A DNA stretch of 64,000 nt, taken from the NCBI GenBank assembly GCA_024114885.1, contig CP099433.1, positions 186,001 through 250,000 of the forward strand, read 5' to 3'. The DNA is from Septoria linicola. Its lineage: Eukaryota > Ascomycota > Dothideomycetes > Mycosphaerellales > Mycosphaerellaceae. The notes beneath the pieces are model-generated. The model was not told the DNA's origin, ran no database searches, and saw only the letters and a program-made list of their open reading frames with translations. This document shows positions 12,919-25,843 of the stretch, piece by piece; the stretch's first letter is position 1; the number at the start of each line of letters is the position of its first letter. The position numbers and the translations under genes were made by a program.

Positions 12919-13197
12919 TAATAGATAATAACTACTTTAATACTAACCCCCTAGGTAGGTATAAGAGCGGTCGCTATAGAACAAGACCTGTTTAGAGAGT
13001 AATAGTCTTATAATACGTTAATTAACTAGTAGTAACGAGCTCAAACTAGTAGTCCTAAGACTAAGAGCCTATACTAGGACCGTAAGACATTAAATTAATC
13101 AAGTAGAGTAAATATTGCTATCTTAGAAACGAGCTACTACCTTGCTTTTATACTAAAACTACTAAGTATAGTATATAGGGAGGCCTTTACCTTACTA
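12919..13197 (-). repeat. Gyp-2 3' LTR (inner copy)
   Basis: Direct repeat of 25,844-26,122. On the element's strand it begins TAGTAAGG and ends CTATTA, consistent with RIP-altered TG...CA ends. Confidence 0.88.
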
Positions 13198-13320
13198 ATC
13201 CTCCCTTCCTTAGTGTCTAACTAGATACCTAACTACTCGTAGATCTTGCTTAGAATTACTTAAAACTAGCTAGTTTTTCTATTAAAATCTATTAAACTTT
13301 TAATTAGAGGCCTATTAAAT

Positions 13321-13343
13321 AGTTACCTTTTCTAACGATAACT
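13321..13343. repeat. 23-bp palindrome after Gyp-2 ORF3
   Basis: AGTTACCTTTT ... TAACGATAACT, 23 bp. The outer copy's counterpart is at 27,516-27,538 (AGTTATCGTT ... AAGATACCT), again 23 bp. Confidence 0.75.
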
Positions 13344-16300
13344 ACTAAAAACACCTTCTTAGATCCGATTATTATTCGCTAGACGCTACTCTTCTACTAT
13401 ATCCTTAGAGATCTCCTTAGGAACGGCCTCTCTCTTCTTTAATACTAATACTTCTAAGTTACTATCTACGCTTATAAAGCTAGCTTTACTAAACACCTAC
13501 TCCTTAATATCTATAGCTATAGCGTAGGTAGTATCGAATTAAGCTTTAGCCGTAGTCTACTACTTAGCTATATAGACCTTAAACTCCTCCTTACTTATAC
13601 TAAAGAGCTTCTTTATTTCTATACTTACTACCTAATCCGCCTATAGAACTCGGCCTACTAAGGTATCGGAAATCGGGCCTAGGCTAGTTAGAAGTACCTT
13701 AGTAGCGAAGGGTTTTATTACTCGCGTAGGGTATATAGTCCCGGAAGCTATAAAGAGTATCTACTCGCGGTAGAGATATACGCTATAGATCGTAGGAACG
13801 CTAACGTAGTTACTATTAGGTAGCTTATCTAACGTTCGACTATTAGAGTAGGCTAGAAATACTATTAGAATTATACGATACTCTTCGCCTATACGAGTAT
13901 ACTACTAAGGGATATAGGGGTACGAAATAACTAGCGAGCTCGTATTAGTATAAGGATTCTTCTAACTAAGCTTGAGATTAGCTTTTATTTCGTTAGTAAT
14001 TACTAGAGGTATAGTCTCGACGAAACCCGTGCTATAGCTTTACTTATTAGCGATAATATACCTCGCTAGCTACTTTGCCTCCTTAGGGTCAAAGAGCCCG
14101 TTACTAGCCGCGTTAGAGGTTAATAAAAGTCGTCCTCTATTACTAGTATCGTCTAGAGAGATCGTAAATTGAACCTAATTAAGGCCCTTCTCCTTAAGTA
14201 GTATATTCTCGTTTAAGGCGATATATTAGAAGCCGTTAGGGTAGTTAGAACTAGCCTTATCGTCGAAGATATAAAAGGTAGTAGATAGGTAGGCTACGTA
14301 CTTAACGGTCGTATATAGAGTAGTAACTAACTAATATAGCTATAGTAGAGGATACTAGCGAAGAAGCTATTAGGACAGCGAGTACTATATACTACGAGAC
14401 TAACTATACTAACTAATAGCCGTATTATACTATCGATACACTATAAACTCATACTATATAGCTTCGAGTAAGGAGCCTAGAATCTGAAATAGGCCTCTAG
14501 TAGAAGAAGAATAAAAGAGGAAGCTATAGTCGGTCTAGGTACCCTTATTACTATCGTAGTCTAAGAGCTCCTAAGCCTTCTAATAGACGTTAGAAGTAAC
14601 CTTTAAGTCCACCTCGGTCGTAGAGAACTAAAAGAGTCCGAGGTAGCTTCTACCTACCTTACGTATTAGAGCGTTAATATCGTCCTCTAGCTCCTAAGTA
14701 TTAGTACCCTTCTTACTACGACGAGTACGCCCTATAGGCTTAGGGAAGAAAGTATTCGCTTCTAGCTTAAACTACGTCTAGTTTTAAGTATTCTAGGCGA
14801 TAAGGGCTTAGAGATCGGCTATACTATCTATCTAAATAATACGCTAGTAGAGGGTATACGTTACGTTAGCCGTCTTTAGTAGCTTTAAACCTATAGTATT
14901 ACCTATCTTAGCTATATATTCTTTATAAAGAGGCTAGCTAAGGTACGGAAGAATATTAATTAAAGCGTAGCTCTTAGCTACTTTCTTCTTCTCCTAGATA
15001 TTATCGACTTCTTTAAGAGCTCCGCTAACGATTATATAGTAGTAGACTTCGAAAGTAACACTATCCTTTATATAAGCTTAGTAACGTAGATTAGGCTCTA
15101 AGTCGCTCTCTAGCTTAATTCTACTATTATCTTCTAGTACGATTAGCGATAGGCGTTACGGACCTAGTAGCGGCTCTATCGTAGGCAAAACTTAGTCTTA
15201 TATAGGATCGTTATTACCTAAAGCGCTTAGTATAGAAGAAGTTTCGATCGAGTTAATAATAGTTTCTCTAGCGCGAATTCTAGTAAGTCTCCTACTCTTA
15301 CGAAGAGCCTACGTCGGTATAGGTTTAGGTATAGGCTTCTTTATAGAGCTTAGCGTTAACTTCTCTAACTAAGCTTTTAGCCTCTATATAGTACTAGGTA
15401 ATACAGAATCTCTAAGACGAGGCTCTAGAGTCGTAAGTAAATTACCTTCTTCTTCTCTTTCTTAACTAGAGTTTCGAGTAGGACTAGATAAGAATAGGCT
15501 CTTAGGCGTAGAAAAGGAGAGTCGTCTATTAGATCTTAGATTTCTAAGAGGAGGTAATAGTCTATAGGACATTAAGGGCTGTTTCTCTACTACCGGGAAC
15601 ACGTAAGTTAGTTCTTCGAAGGCCTCTCCTTTAGTAAGCTTGACTATAAATCCGTACTAATCAAGTCTATAGCCCGCCTCTAGGCGTACTTCTCTTATCT
15701 TATAGCTAAAGACGTCGACCTACGAGAGCTCCTCCTTAAACTTATTCTAGTAGCGTCTCCTATCTAAGTTCGTATTAATAAAGCCTAAGCTCTACGAGCT
15801 AGGAGTCTTCTTACTTCTCTATAGCTGAAAATACTAGCTACGAGAGAATATATTCGCTACCTACTAATAGAAACGATCTTACTTTTACTACGCTAAGAAG
15901 ACCTAGTCTTTAGGCTCGCTTTCTTCGAAGATACCTTTATACTTATTTAACTATTAACGAAGGTTCCTAAGTATCTCTTTATCGTATAAGACTTAGTTAA
16001 GGAAAGAGAAGTTTTACTCGTACCTAAACTCTATACGTAGTTACTACTAAATTAAGTTTCTCTCTTTTACTAAGTCTCGGCCTTCTTAGCGTATCTTCTT
16101 TATATTATCGCGCTTTACGCTCTACGCGTTAAGGTACTTTAGTAAAATCTTAGTAGAGAGGCGTTTAAAGAAGTTAAATACGCCGATCTTTATCCTATCG
16201 TTTACTTCCTCGACTTACTTAAGTACTAAGTCGACGCTCTCCTCCTAGTCTTGTAGTATCTCTAGCGATAGAATAGCTTTAGTAGTATTATCAAGGTTCG

Positions 16301-16908
16301 TTATACTAGTAAGAGGTCTACTTAAAGGCTAGAAGCTAACGATAGAACCTTCGCGATTAATACGAGCGAGCGCTATACCTTATATAGAACTTGAAGAAGC
16401 TATCTTTTATCGTTTCTTCGAGGACTCTTATCTAAGTAGTTCTTGTATAGGACTTCGAATAGGCGAGGTAGAAGGCGAAAGCGCTAGTCTTAATAAGCGT
16501 TTAGGCGTTAAAGAACGCCGGAAAGAGGAAGTCTTGTTCTTTATACGTAAGAGAGAAAGAGAACGTCTTTAAATAGTCGTATTAGTAGCTTAGAGCGATA
16601 TAAAGCGCGTAACTAGTAATAAGTAACTTGAATAGCGAGGAGGGTTAGGCGCGTAACCGGTTATAGAGTTTTCTATTATATTAGTTACCGCTTACGTATA
16701 TAAACAGCTATATAGCGTTACTAGGTAGTAACGAAAGATAAGAATCGAACTTAATAGAAGCAAGGCTCTATAGTAACTAATTAATAGTTAGTAAGGAAGA
16801 AGAGATCGTTTAGAGCGTGAAAGTAGTCTAATTATATACCTTATCGTAGTAGCGTAACTACTATTAGGATTAGGGGTCTATATACGGAGCTTAGTTACGT
16901 AAGGTTTT
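13344..16908 (-). pseudogene. Gyp-2 ORF3: large unrecognised reading frame between pol and the 3' LTR
   Basis: About 1,190 codons, same strand as pol and bounded on each side by the 23-bp palindrome. Reading through TAG stops it stays in one frame over long runs; clear blocks include YSFLFYSSSTRGLF (about 14,540-14,495) and NAASNGLFDP (about 14,110-14,090). The first third is rich in Lys, Glu and Gln and looks helical. The middle holds a Ser/Pro/Arg-rich stretch. The last third mixes beta-like and charged segments. I see no signal peptide or clear membrane span, so the env-like position is not backed by env-like features. A second copy of the frame exists in the outer element. No protein family is recognised. 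Confidence 0.6.
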
Positions 16909-16931
16909 AGTTATCGTTTAAAAAGATAACT
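16909..16931. repeat. 23-bp palindrome before Gyp-2 ORF3
   Basis: AGTTATCGTTT ... AAAGATAACT. The outer Gyp-2 copy has its counterpart at 10,974-10,996 (AGTTATCTTTT ... AATAATAACT), also exactly 23 bp. Confidence 0.8.
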
Positions 16932-17621
16932 AAAAGTTTACTTTACCTTAACGCTTCCGTAGCCGTCGTATACTACTAACGCTACTACTAACTATCGTAG
17001 TATACACCTTACTATCGCTAATAAGGACTAAGACTTAGATATCGTCGTCGTTACTCCTACTAACTTAAAAGAGCCTTATTTTTCATATACCTAGTCGACT
17101 TACTAGATCGCGCTTTCTATATCGTAAGAGACTACTAGCGCTATAATTAATAGCTAGAAAGGAGCTATTAGAGCCGCCGTCGCTAAAGATTCAAGCTCCT
17201 TTACCTCTAGGTAGGCTAAAAAACCTTAAACTTTAAGAATTCTCTACTAGAAACTAACATTTTTAGTAATTCCTTTAGTTAGGTGAAAATTAGTAGTAGA
17301 AAGGCCCTTAGGACAGAAAATCATTATCTTACTCGCTAATTAGTAATAGAAAAGGGCTCTAGGAAGATAGATCGTAGTACTAACCTTAGAAATCGCTAGT
17401 AGAAAAAGGCTTTAGGAGTATAGATCTAGCTTAGATTTTAAGACCTAGTAGTAGAAAGTAGCTTAGGATAGCTAACTTTTATAGCGATAGTAGGCTCGAG
17501 ACTTAGAAAAAGGAGTAGGATAGTAGGTTAGCTAGTAGATATAAAGTCTATACTTAAAAGTTAAGCTTAGGAGAGTAACTAGCTATATAGATACTTATCT
17601 TAGCTATAGAAAATAGCGTCG

Positions 17622-17828
17622 GGACAGCTAGGATTAGCTAGATTCTTACTAATCTAGTAAAAGAGGAGCTTAGGAAGCTTAGATTAGAGCTCGATAGTAG
17701 CTCTAGGAATAAAAGAAGTACTTAGGACAGCTAAGATTTAGCTAGATTTATACTAGTCTAGTAAATTACAAGCTTAGGAAGCTCTAATTAGAGCTTAATA
17801 GTAGCTTTAGGATCAAAAGAAGCGCTTA
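17622..17828. repeat. Two tandem repeat units of about 104 bp in the ORF2-ORF3 spacer of Gyp-2
   Basis: Unit 1 is 17,622-17,724 and unit 2 is 17,725-17,828; both begin GGACAGCTA and share an AGCTTAGGAAGCT core. The start of a third unit follows. The outer copy has only one unit (about 10,000-10,107). The rest of the spacer (about 17,270-17,480) holds shorter repeats around CTAGTAGTAGAAAG followed by TTAGGA. Confidence 0.75.
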
Positions 17829-17959
17829 GGATAGTACGGACTTAGGAAGATTAGCCCTTTTATAGTAGAGGCTAGGCTTTAGTAGCTAGATCTTAGCTTA
17901 TACCTCTAATTAAGTATCGCCTATCGAATTTCTACTTCTTTAGCTCTACTAGGCTAGTT

Positions 17960-20900
17960 TTAGCCTTTAGCTTACTAAGTCTTCTACTTCTTCTTTAAGC
18001 TCCGTTAGTAGCTAGCGTATATAACTCTCTCTTTCTTCTTAAGTTATTACTAATAGCTTACTAATAAAGATCTATAGATACTTGTACCTAGGTAGAAGTC
18101 TTAGTTCTATAACCTTCTCTATTAGTAGTAGTACTTCTTCTAGTTTAACCTAATCCGGAACTAGCTTTAGGTTTTCTTATAGAAAGGTGTATTTCTTAAA
18201 GTTAATCCTCTTATAGATATACTCTCGTTTTAAGCTATCTAGTTCCTTAAGCTTATACGATATACCTCTCTATAACACTTTAGATACTCTAAAAGGGCCT
18301 TCCTACCTAAACGTAAGCTTGTAGGAGAAGCTAGTTTTTAACTTAGAGTAGTATACTAATACGAGATCTCCTTCCTTTAGTATAGTAAGGTTCGTATAGC
18401 AATATTTATCGAAGTACGCCTTGTTCTATTCTTAGAGACGCTATTAACGTAGTCGTCCTTCTTCTATAGTCGTTTCTATAGCTTCTAGAGCTTGAGCTCG
18501 AATCGTAAGAAGCTCTACTCTAGTCTTAACCTTACTCTAATCTATAATCTAGAAGGTATAGTGTTCTAGCTCGATTAGTAGTACTACGTCACGCCTAATT
18601 ATTACCTCTAATAGTATTAGGCTAGTAGTAGAGACTATTATCGTTCTCTCTACTTATAGAACCGCTAGAATATAGTTACGAATCGTATAAAGGCCGCTAT
18701 TAGAGAGCTTTAAGTAAGCGTCTAATATTATCTTATAGCCGACTTTAACGATAGCGTTAGACTAAGAGTAGTACGGCGAAATATTAATACGTTTAACACT
18801 ATACGATAGTAGTAGCTTCTCTACGTTACTAAGGTTAGTCTTATAGTTATCGAGGATAACTTCTATAGCGGTACCCTACTAGTAAAAGATCTCTTCCTAT
18901 ATAAACCTTACTATCTATACTAAGGAGATACTCTTTACTAGGTACTAGAACATACGTACTTCTAGCTAGCGTAATAGAGATTCGCGTATAACTATTAACG
19001 AACAGTTCTTCGAGATATACAAGCCGTCGATATACTACTACTAGCCGACTATAACTTAGAGCGGGATCTATAGTTCTCTAGGTACCTATCTCCTATACCG
19101 AAGACTATAAACAGTATATTACTATATAGCGAGCGAGATTTAAGCCTAAACCTTATCTTACTACTATCGTTTCTAGATAAGATTATACGTCTATTTAGTA
19201 CTACGATAACCGTTCTTATAATAGTATACCTTAATAATACGAGCTCGTACTTTAGGTTTATCGACAACTCGTTATAGAGGTCTAGCTACTCGCTCTTAGC
19301 GCTAGAGCTAATTGTTCTTAATATAAAATAGCCGACACTTCTTTCTTAACCGCTTGTACTCGTTATTAGAAACTCCCTTAGGTCTTTATATCTATATAAG
19401 CACGAAAGCGATATTTATTAACTCCTAAGAGTAGATCTTATTAATCGTAGATAGCTCGCTCTAAATTACCTATATAGAGAAAGCGTTAACGTAAAAGGTA
19501 TCGAAGAATTACTCGTTAATTATTAGATCTACGTCTTCTTCCTATTCTATAGCCTCTATATCTTTAGGCGTAATAGGCTTCCTTAATAACGAATCTAGAG
19601 CTATATACTTCTTACTAGGAATATATATAACGTTAAAGTCGAAGAGATAGATCTATACTAGCTAGCGCGTTATTACTATATTCGGCAAATTAGAGGCAGC
19701 CTTATTAAGCTAGTAAACGAGAGTATTTGTATTAATCTCTAGTTAGAAGTATACTCTAAATAGCTATAGTTTCAGCTTCTTTAATACCTTTAGTATACTA
19801 AGGTATTCGCGCTTTCTAGTATCGTACTTAACTTCTACTAGGTTAAATAGACCGGACTTATATCGAACTAGATAGTAGAGAAGTAGCTCGTCTCGATTAT
19901 ATTAGGAAAGCGTATATCTCTAACCTTTACTACTCGAATCTATATCTACGACAATAAGTCCTACTCTTTCTCTAAAGTTAAGAGTAACTAGGGCTAGGGC
20001 TGAAACTAGTGCCTTTAAGACGACGTCTTTAGCTAGTTAGTGTTTAGTAGTCTATTAAAACTCGGTATCCTTCTATAAGAGTTTAAATAGTAGAGTAAGA
20101 ATAATCGTGAAACCTTTAACCTAGACGCGGTAGTACGTAACTACGCCGAGAAAGATTCGAACCTTCTTCTAATTCTCTAGCGTCGGCTATTTCTTAATCT
20201 TTACTACTCTTACGAAGTCTAGATAGCGACTATCGATACTAGTAAGGTAACTAACGATTACTAGTTGTTCGTAATAGAGCTATAGCTTATTAAAAGCTAC
20301 TATTATATTAGCTCGTTCTATATTATAGAGAACGTCGTCTATAGCTATAATATGTTTAATAACGTAACGGCGGAGGCTAGGTTTAACCTCTTTACTATCG
20401 TACTTCGTCTTAGGCCCTTTAATACCGATATTATTAAGGAACGGCTATATCTTATACGAGACATACTCTATAAGCACTTGATTAATAATACGAACGAACT
20501 AGGTAATAGAATTCATAGCTCCTTATAGTAACGTAGTCTACCGTAATAGGCCTAGTAGTAAATTAAAGCCTATAAGGTCTCTATATAATTTATCGAGTAG
20601 GATTTAGTTATATCTAGAGAAGATATTAACTAACGAGGCTAGCGCGTAACTAGTAAAGTCCTTAGAGAAACCCTTAGCGTCGGGTAGTAAGTTCGAATCT
20701 CTTATAGTAACTTGATTAAACTTCTAAGCTACGTTAATTAACTAATACTTCTTTAGCTTACCTACCTCTATCTTCTTACTAATAAGGAAGTACAGATTTC
20801 GATAGCTACTATAGTATAGCTTAAGAGTTCTAGCTTAGATTCGTTGTCTTAGTATATCTTCTACGACGTGTTATAGAGATAGATTTAGCTTGAAGCCTAG

Positions 20901-21967
20901 ATACTACTATAGCTCGTAAGGAACTGTCTGAATCTTCTATAGTAGAGCAATATTAGAGTTAATTCGGCCTAAATACGTAAAGTCCTATATAAAGGCAGCT
21001 TCTCGGTTCCTTAGTATATAGTATAATAAATCTAGCTCCTTTAGTAGTAGTTCTATACTAGGTTTGAACTTTATAAGCCGTTTAGGCGTAAGGCGTAATC
21101 TAGGCTCGATCGTCGAGAACCTCTTAGTTAAGTACTTACTATTATAAGGTCTAGTACTAGGTAGTATAGCCGCTTCCTTCTTAATATAAGTCTATCGCTA
21201 GTCCTTTAACCCGCTAGGGTTTAAGCCGTTAGTTATAGTAATATCTGTATTAACTAGTTTGATCTTGTCGGTAACTCGCTTATAAAGAGTATAGGCGCGA
21301 ATATAATTATCTAGCTTCTACTACCCTATAGCTTCTTTGTTACGAGCTCTCTCCGCTACTATATTAATAGTAGCCGAGATAACGTACGTCTCTTCGCTAA
21401 GCTCGTCGTCTACTTTATCGGAGATAACCTCGTCGTAGAGTCTAGGTTCTTAGATAGCTAGCTCCGCCTCTCTAAGCTTCCTACGAGTAATTATCAAGTA
21501 TTCGCCTTTATAATTTGAACCCTAGCTCGACTAAGACACTAGTATAGTATCTTTAAAACTGTACCTAATACCCTAGTACAAGTCTCGCTCGCTAGTATAA
21601 GCTAGCTTAGCTTCGCTAGTAGTTAGTAAAAGCTTCTTAAGTCGACTATTTTAGCTAAATTTAGTAATATTACCTTCGACGGCTACTACTACGAGATAGT
21701 TATACTATGTTTAAGTCTAGCTATAATTAACCCGTCTTAATAGTTCGAGCTACTATCGTAGAGAGGTACTTTGTCTAATTAAGTCTATTATAAAATAATC
21801 CCTAAAGTAGATTACCTTTATATACGATAACTACTACGTAAGGTAGTTAAAGACTTGATTCTCTAGGAGTTTAGGGCTATTAGTAACTATAAACAAACAC
21901 TAGTACTAATCGCTTATCTATCTATACTACTAGTATAGTTTGAAGTATAGTATAGGAGGTATAACGT
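17960..21967 (-). pseudogene. Gyp-2 ORF2: reverse transcriptase, RNase H, integrase
   Basis: Begins after the palindrome at 21,968-21,990. The RT core is clear: KFNQVTIRDSNLLPDA (about 20,715-20,665), a YNQILLD-like motif (about 20,615), LPQGA-like LLQGAMNS (about 20,535), and the catalytic FLDD as FLNN (near 20,435), followed by IGIKGPK. This order is typical of fungal Ty3/gypsy RTs. RNase H should lie between about 20,000 and 19,500 but I cannot point to its residues. The integrase end (about 19,000-17,960) matches 8,640-9,960. No chromodomain is seen. The frame holds many TAG codons and cannot be translated. Confidence 0.75.
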
Positions 21968-21990
21968 AATTATCGTTTAAAAAGGTAACT
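21968..21990. repeat. 23-bp palindrome between Gyp-2 ORF1 and ORF2
   Basis: Arms AATTATCGTTT and AAAGGTAACT-type. Same length and same core as at 25,107, with a few changes, most explicable by RIP. Confidence 0.75.
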
Positions 21991-21999
21991 ATAGAACGT

Positions 22000-24900
22000 T
22001 CTACTAGCTAACCCTCCTAAGTAGAGTTTTTACCTCTAACTACTAAACCTTATACGGAAAGGGTAGTAGAAGCTTGAAAAGCTTATAATCCCTCTCTCTA
22101 CTCCTCGCTATTATAAGATCTAGAGTCTTCGATAGTATACCCTATGTTCTTTAGCTAGTAATTACTAAAAGTTAGAGTTTAGATACCGACTTCTATCGAA
22201 TCTTAACGCGATATACGTATTAGAGCCTCTACTATACTCGTGCCGTCGACTAGAGCTAGTTCCTCGGCACTCTAGCTTTTCCTAGGACCTATTCTATAGT
22301 TCGTATATTACTACGGCTATTAAAGCCTATAAATATAATAATATAGCCGTCTAGAGTACTAATTAAGCTCTCCTACGAGCTATTATCGTAGTTCTTAGAA
22401 GCTAGGCGCACCTATCGCGCCTATAGCTAGCTAAGTAAGATCGGGCTGTTTACTAGTAAGACTAGGAATAGTATAGTGACTCTAACGCTAAAGGTATCGA
22501 TTAATACCTCCGAGTAGTACCTAATAAAAGTAACCTTGCCTCCGACTCCTTCTATAGTAATATTACCGAGAGGGGTTATATTAACTTAAAGCTTTCAAAT
22601 ATATTCGATTAGTATAATTATTAACTTAGCCCTCTTATTAATTAAAGACTTATAAGCTATTATTTAAGAGCTATACTTTGTAGGCACGTAGATACTTAGA
22701 ATAATCTAATAGATATTATTAAATAATAGAAGGATATTATTAGTCTACTTATAAAGCTTAGAAGCGGGCCTAGGCTTAACTATATTAATCGCTATAGTAG
22801 TAACCTAGAAGGCCTTAATATCGGTCGCTAAAACAGCTTTCGTTAGCTCCTCCTCTACCTACTCGCTAAAGGCTTTAGATAGTAAGGAATATACGCTAAT
22901 CTCAGCTCTACTACCTCTATTCGTACGCTTCTTTATATAGAGCTTATTAAGCTTCTTACGTAGATCCGTGTCGTTTAGAATACGACCTTATAAGGAATAG
23001 AACGCTCGCTCGCTATAGAGAATAATCTCTACTAAGCTTAATTAGACCTTAGATTCGAGTATTTTATCTATCTAGAAGACGTTAGCGTTATTATTAGCGT
23101 ACGTAGCTCGAAGGTAATTGTCTGTACGCTTAGTCTTTAGAGGCTCCTTAGCCTTCTTCTACTTTTAAGTATATATAGGAGCGACTAGAACTAGTAGACC
23201 GTTTAGGTAGTCGTATATCTACTTATCCTCGATCTTATCGTTATTATATCTCTAAGTTTAAGAATCCTCTAACTCCCTTATATCTATAAGGTAAGGAGCC
23301 GGCTAGTTTTTATCTTTAACCTCCTTAATACGAGAGTAACGATAAGCGTAGGTTCTTATAGCTATAGCCTAGGTCGTAATCTACTTCTATACTCCTATTA
23401 GCTGTCCTCTAACTAGACGAGAAGGGTTTAGGTTCTACTTTGTCTTTACGCTATCTCTAGCTACGTAGGCGCTAATTAGATCGTCCTAATCCTCCTATAT
23501 AATAGAAGCGACTTAACTAATATTAACGAGACCGTTAATACTAGCTACCTTATTCGCTATCCTCTACTAGCTCGCTCTTAGCGTTAATAAACGATCTATA
23601 TTTTCAAGATCGATCTTCTCGTAGCGCTACTCTAATACTCCTATTAATACGAACAGCTTTAGTAGTTCCTTATTCTAGTAGTACTATATCTTTTCTATAC
23701 CTAGGCGAGGCGTTCTATAGTATATAATACTGGTCTTTAGATCTCTATATATTAAGCCCTTAGTCTCGAACTACTACAGGTACTCGTAGTTTGTAGCTAT
23801 GTAGCCTTCGAGCCTATATATCTAATAATCTAAAATCTTTAAAGCGATCGCTATATAGGCCTTAATTATTAACCCGTTATCTATCGTAGCTAAGTTAATC
23901 GAAATCTCCTAGCTATAAGTAGGCCTTAGAATATATAGATAGTCGTGATCGTAAGACTTTGCCTACTATCTTATCGATAGGCGTAGCGGCTATAGGCCTC
24001 CTTCTTTAAGTCGACGAATCGTAGCGATTATAAGGTCTTATATACTAGCGGTAATGTTATCGACGGTTACTAGCTTATAGCCTTTATAGACTACCGTTTC
24101 TCTAGCCTTGAACTTAGAGTTTAGTCTTAGAGCGGACTTCTTTACTACTTCGTATAACTACTAGACGTCTCTACTACCTTCGTTATATACTTCTAATTTA
24201 AAGTCCTTATCGCTATTAATCTAACGCTAGGCTGTCTTTAAGAGCTTACTATAATCTAAGTCCTTATTATTAAGATCTAACCTAAGATAGGCCTAGAGCC
24301 TCTTACTAAAACGAAATAGAAGGCCTCGTATAAATAGAAGAGTACGAGAACGCTCGTCTATATACGAAGTAGGCATAGTATTAGAGTAGAGTATAAACTG
24401 CCTCAAGTACTCTAAGAGATTATTATCCTCGCTATAGTTGACCTTATAAAGGTTTTCTATATAGTAGCGGTTTCTAAGTATATATATATTATCGTACTTT
24501 CGGTATTCCTTAATAATCGACTCTTTGAACTTAGTATAGTCTCGGTCGTAGAAACTATTAAGGCGCTAGTATCGTCTACGTTAGATAACCGTAACCTAAG
24601 TAAGTAACTTCTTATAAAGCTATTTATTATTATTAATAAGTAGGATAGCGTAGTTCCTATATAGTACTTTAAAACGCTTAATATACTCGGTTACGTTCTC
24701 TCTATTAAAGAAGAGATTCTAGTCCGAGCTAGGTAGTAGCGGAACCTAAGCGATAATTACCTTCTAGCTTTAGGTTACTTAGATAGTCTCTATAAGCAGC
24801 TAGAACTACGCTATAGACAGTCTACCTCCTAAGTTTAGTCTTTAAAAGATATTAGTATTAGGGTTAAGGTTAGTACCTCCTTAGTCCTCCGCTTCTATAG

Positions 24901-25106
24901 ACATATCGTTATCTAGTAGAGAGAATAAAGTAAAAGTAGGTAGTAGCTTTACTAGAGATCTTCGAATTTACTTATTAAGTTAGTTAGATAAGCTACTCTC
25001 TAGTATTTCAGGCCGGCTAGTAGATACTAATTCACTTATAGAGCTCGTTCGAAGGTGTTCTAAGAGTGTATTATACTCTTCTTAATTAGGTTTTTAAATA
25101 AAATAT
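22000..25106 (-). pseudogene. Gyp-2 ORF1: gag and retropepsin-like protease
   Basis: First reading frame of the element, starting just after a 23-bp palindrome. About 1,000 codons are traceable through TAG stops. The N-terminal half is capsid-like: ENVTEYIKRFKVLYRNYA (near 24,690) recalls the retrotransposon gag core. Near the C-terminus (about 22,640-22,500) a LINKRAKLIII segment fits a retropepsin active site (LID-GA-) with Asp to Asn and Gly to Arg changes expected from RIP, followed by a Gly-rich GNITIEGVGGKV strand. I see no zinc knuckle. Placing protease at the end of ORF1 rather than at the start of ORF2 is known in some Ty3/gypsy elements. Gag by position and resemblance; protease tentative. 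Confidence 0.65.
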
Positions 25107-25129
25107 AGTTATCGTTTAAAACGATAACT
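25107..25129. repeat. 23-bp palindrome before Gyp-2 ORF1
   Basis: AGTTATCGTTT and AAACGATAACT arms around a single central base: a perfect inverted repeat. First of four near-identical 23-bp palindromes in this element, each at an ORF boundary. Confidence 0.85.
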
Positions 25130-25843
25130 AAAAAACAAGAGTCTAAAATTTTCTTAGCTATTAGAAGGTAAACGTTAAACTTTTCTTATAATACCGGGGC
25201 TATATTAATTGTGCCTAATAAGCGAAGGTATATCGTGTTATATAGTTCGACCGTTTATAGCTAGGCGCGTCTGTCTCGCTTATTCGAGTAATTCGCTAAG
25301 TAACTATAGTAGTATAATATTACGTTAGCCTATATTATATACCGGGTCCGAGGCCTTAGACGTAATTAGTGTCCTTAGCTAAACGATTAGCGTCTAACGC
25401 CGTACTAGGGCTTATTCTAAGCGATCTATATACTAGGGGATACGAGATTGCCTAGACGGGTCTAGCCTATCCTATAGCCTCTACGCTATCTAAATAAGAG
25501 CGTTTTTATACTAAACCGGGGTCTAATCGAAGACTATTATAGGCATAGAGACCCTAAGTAAATCTCTAATATAGTAAGTCGCCTTACTATCTATACGATA
25601 ATTACCGAATAGATCCGTACTAAGAGGTACTAGAGGTTTATAACTTTTCTAGGTTAGAGCGATATCTATATTCTAGGAGCTTCTATATTATTATAGCTCT
25701 TTAAGTCGCCTCTTACGTAGGCTTCTTTTAGGCCTCTTATTAATGTTTATAGTATGTTAGTTCTCGCTTTAAGGCTACTATCTGCCCTCTATACTTCTAG
25801 TCCTAGTATATAAGAGAAGAGATAGCCCTACCTTCGGCTCTAT

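Noticed and set aside
19049..19267. 72-codon open frame on the - strand
   Set aside because: It lies in the Gyp-2 integrase region but in a different frame from the integrase reading; an accident of stop-poor sequence.
20680..20710. GTTCGAATC box resembling a tRNA T-loop
   Set aside because: It lies in the RT coding part of Gyp-2 and no cloverleaf can be drawn around it.
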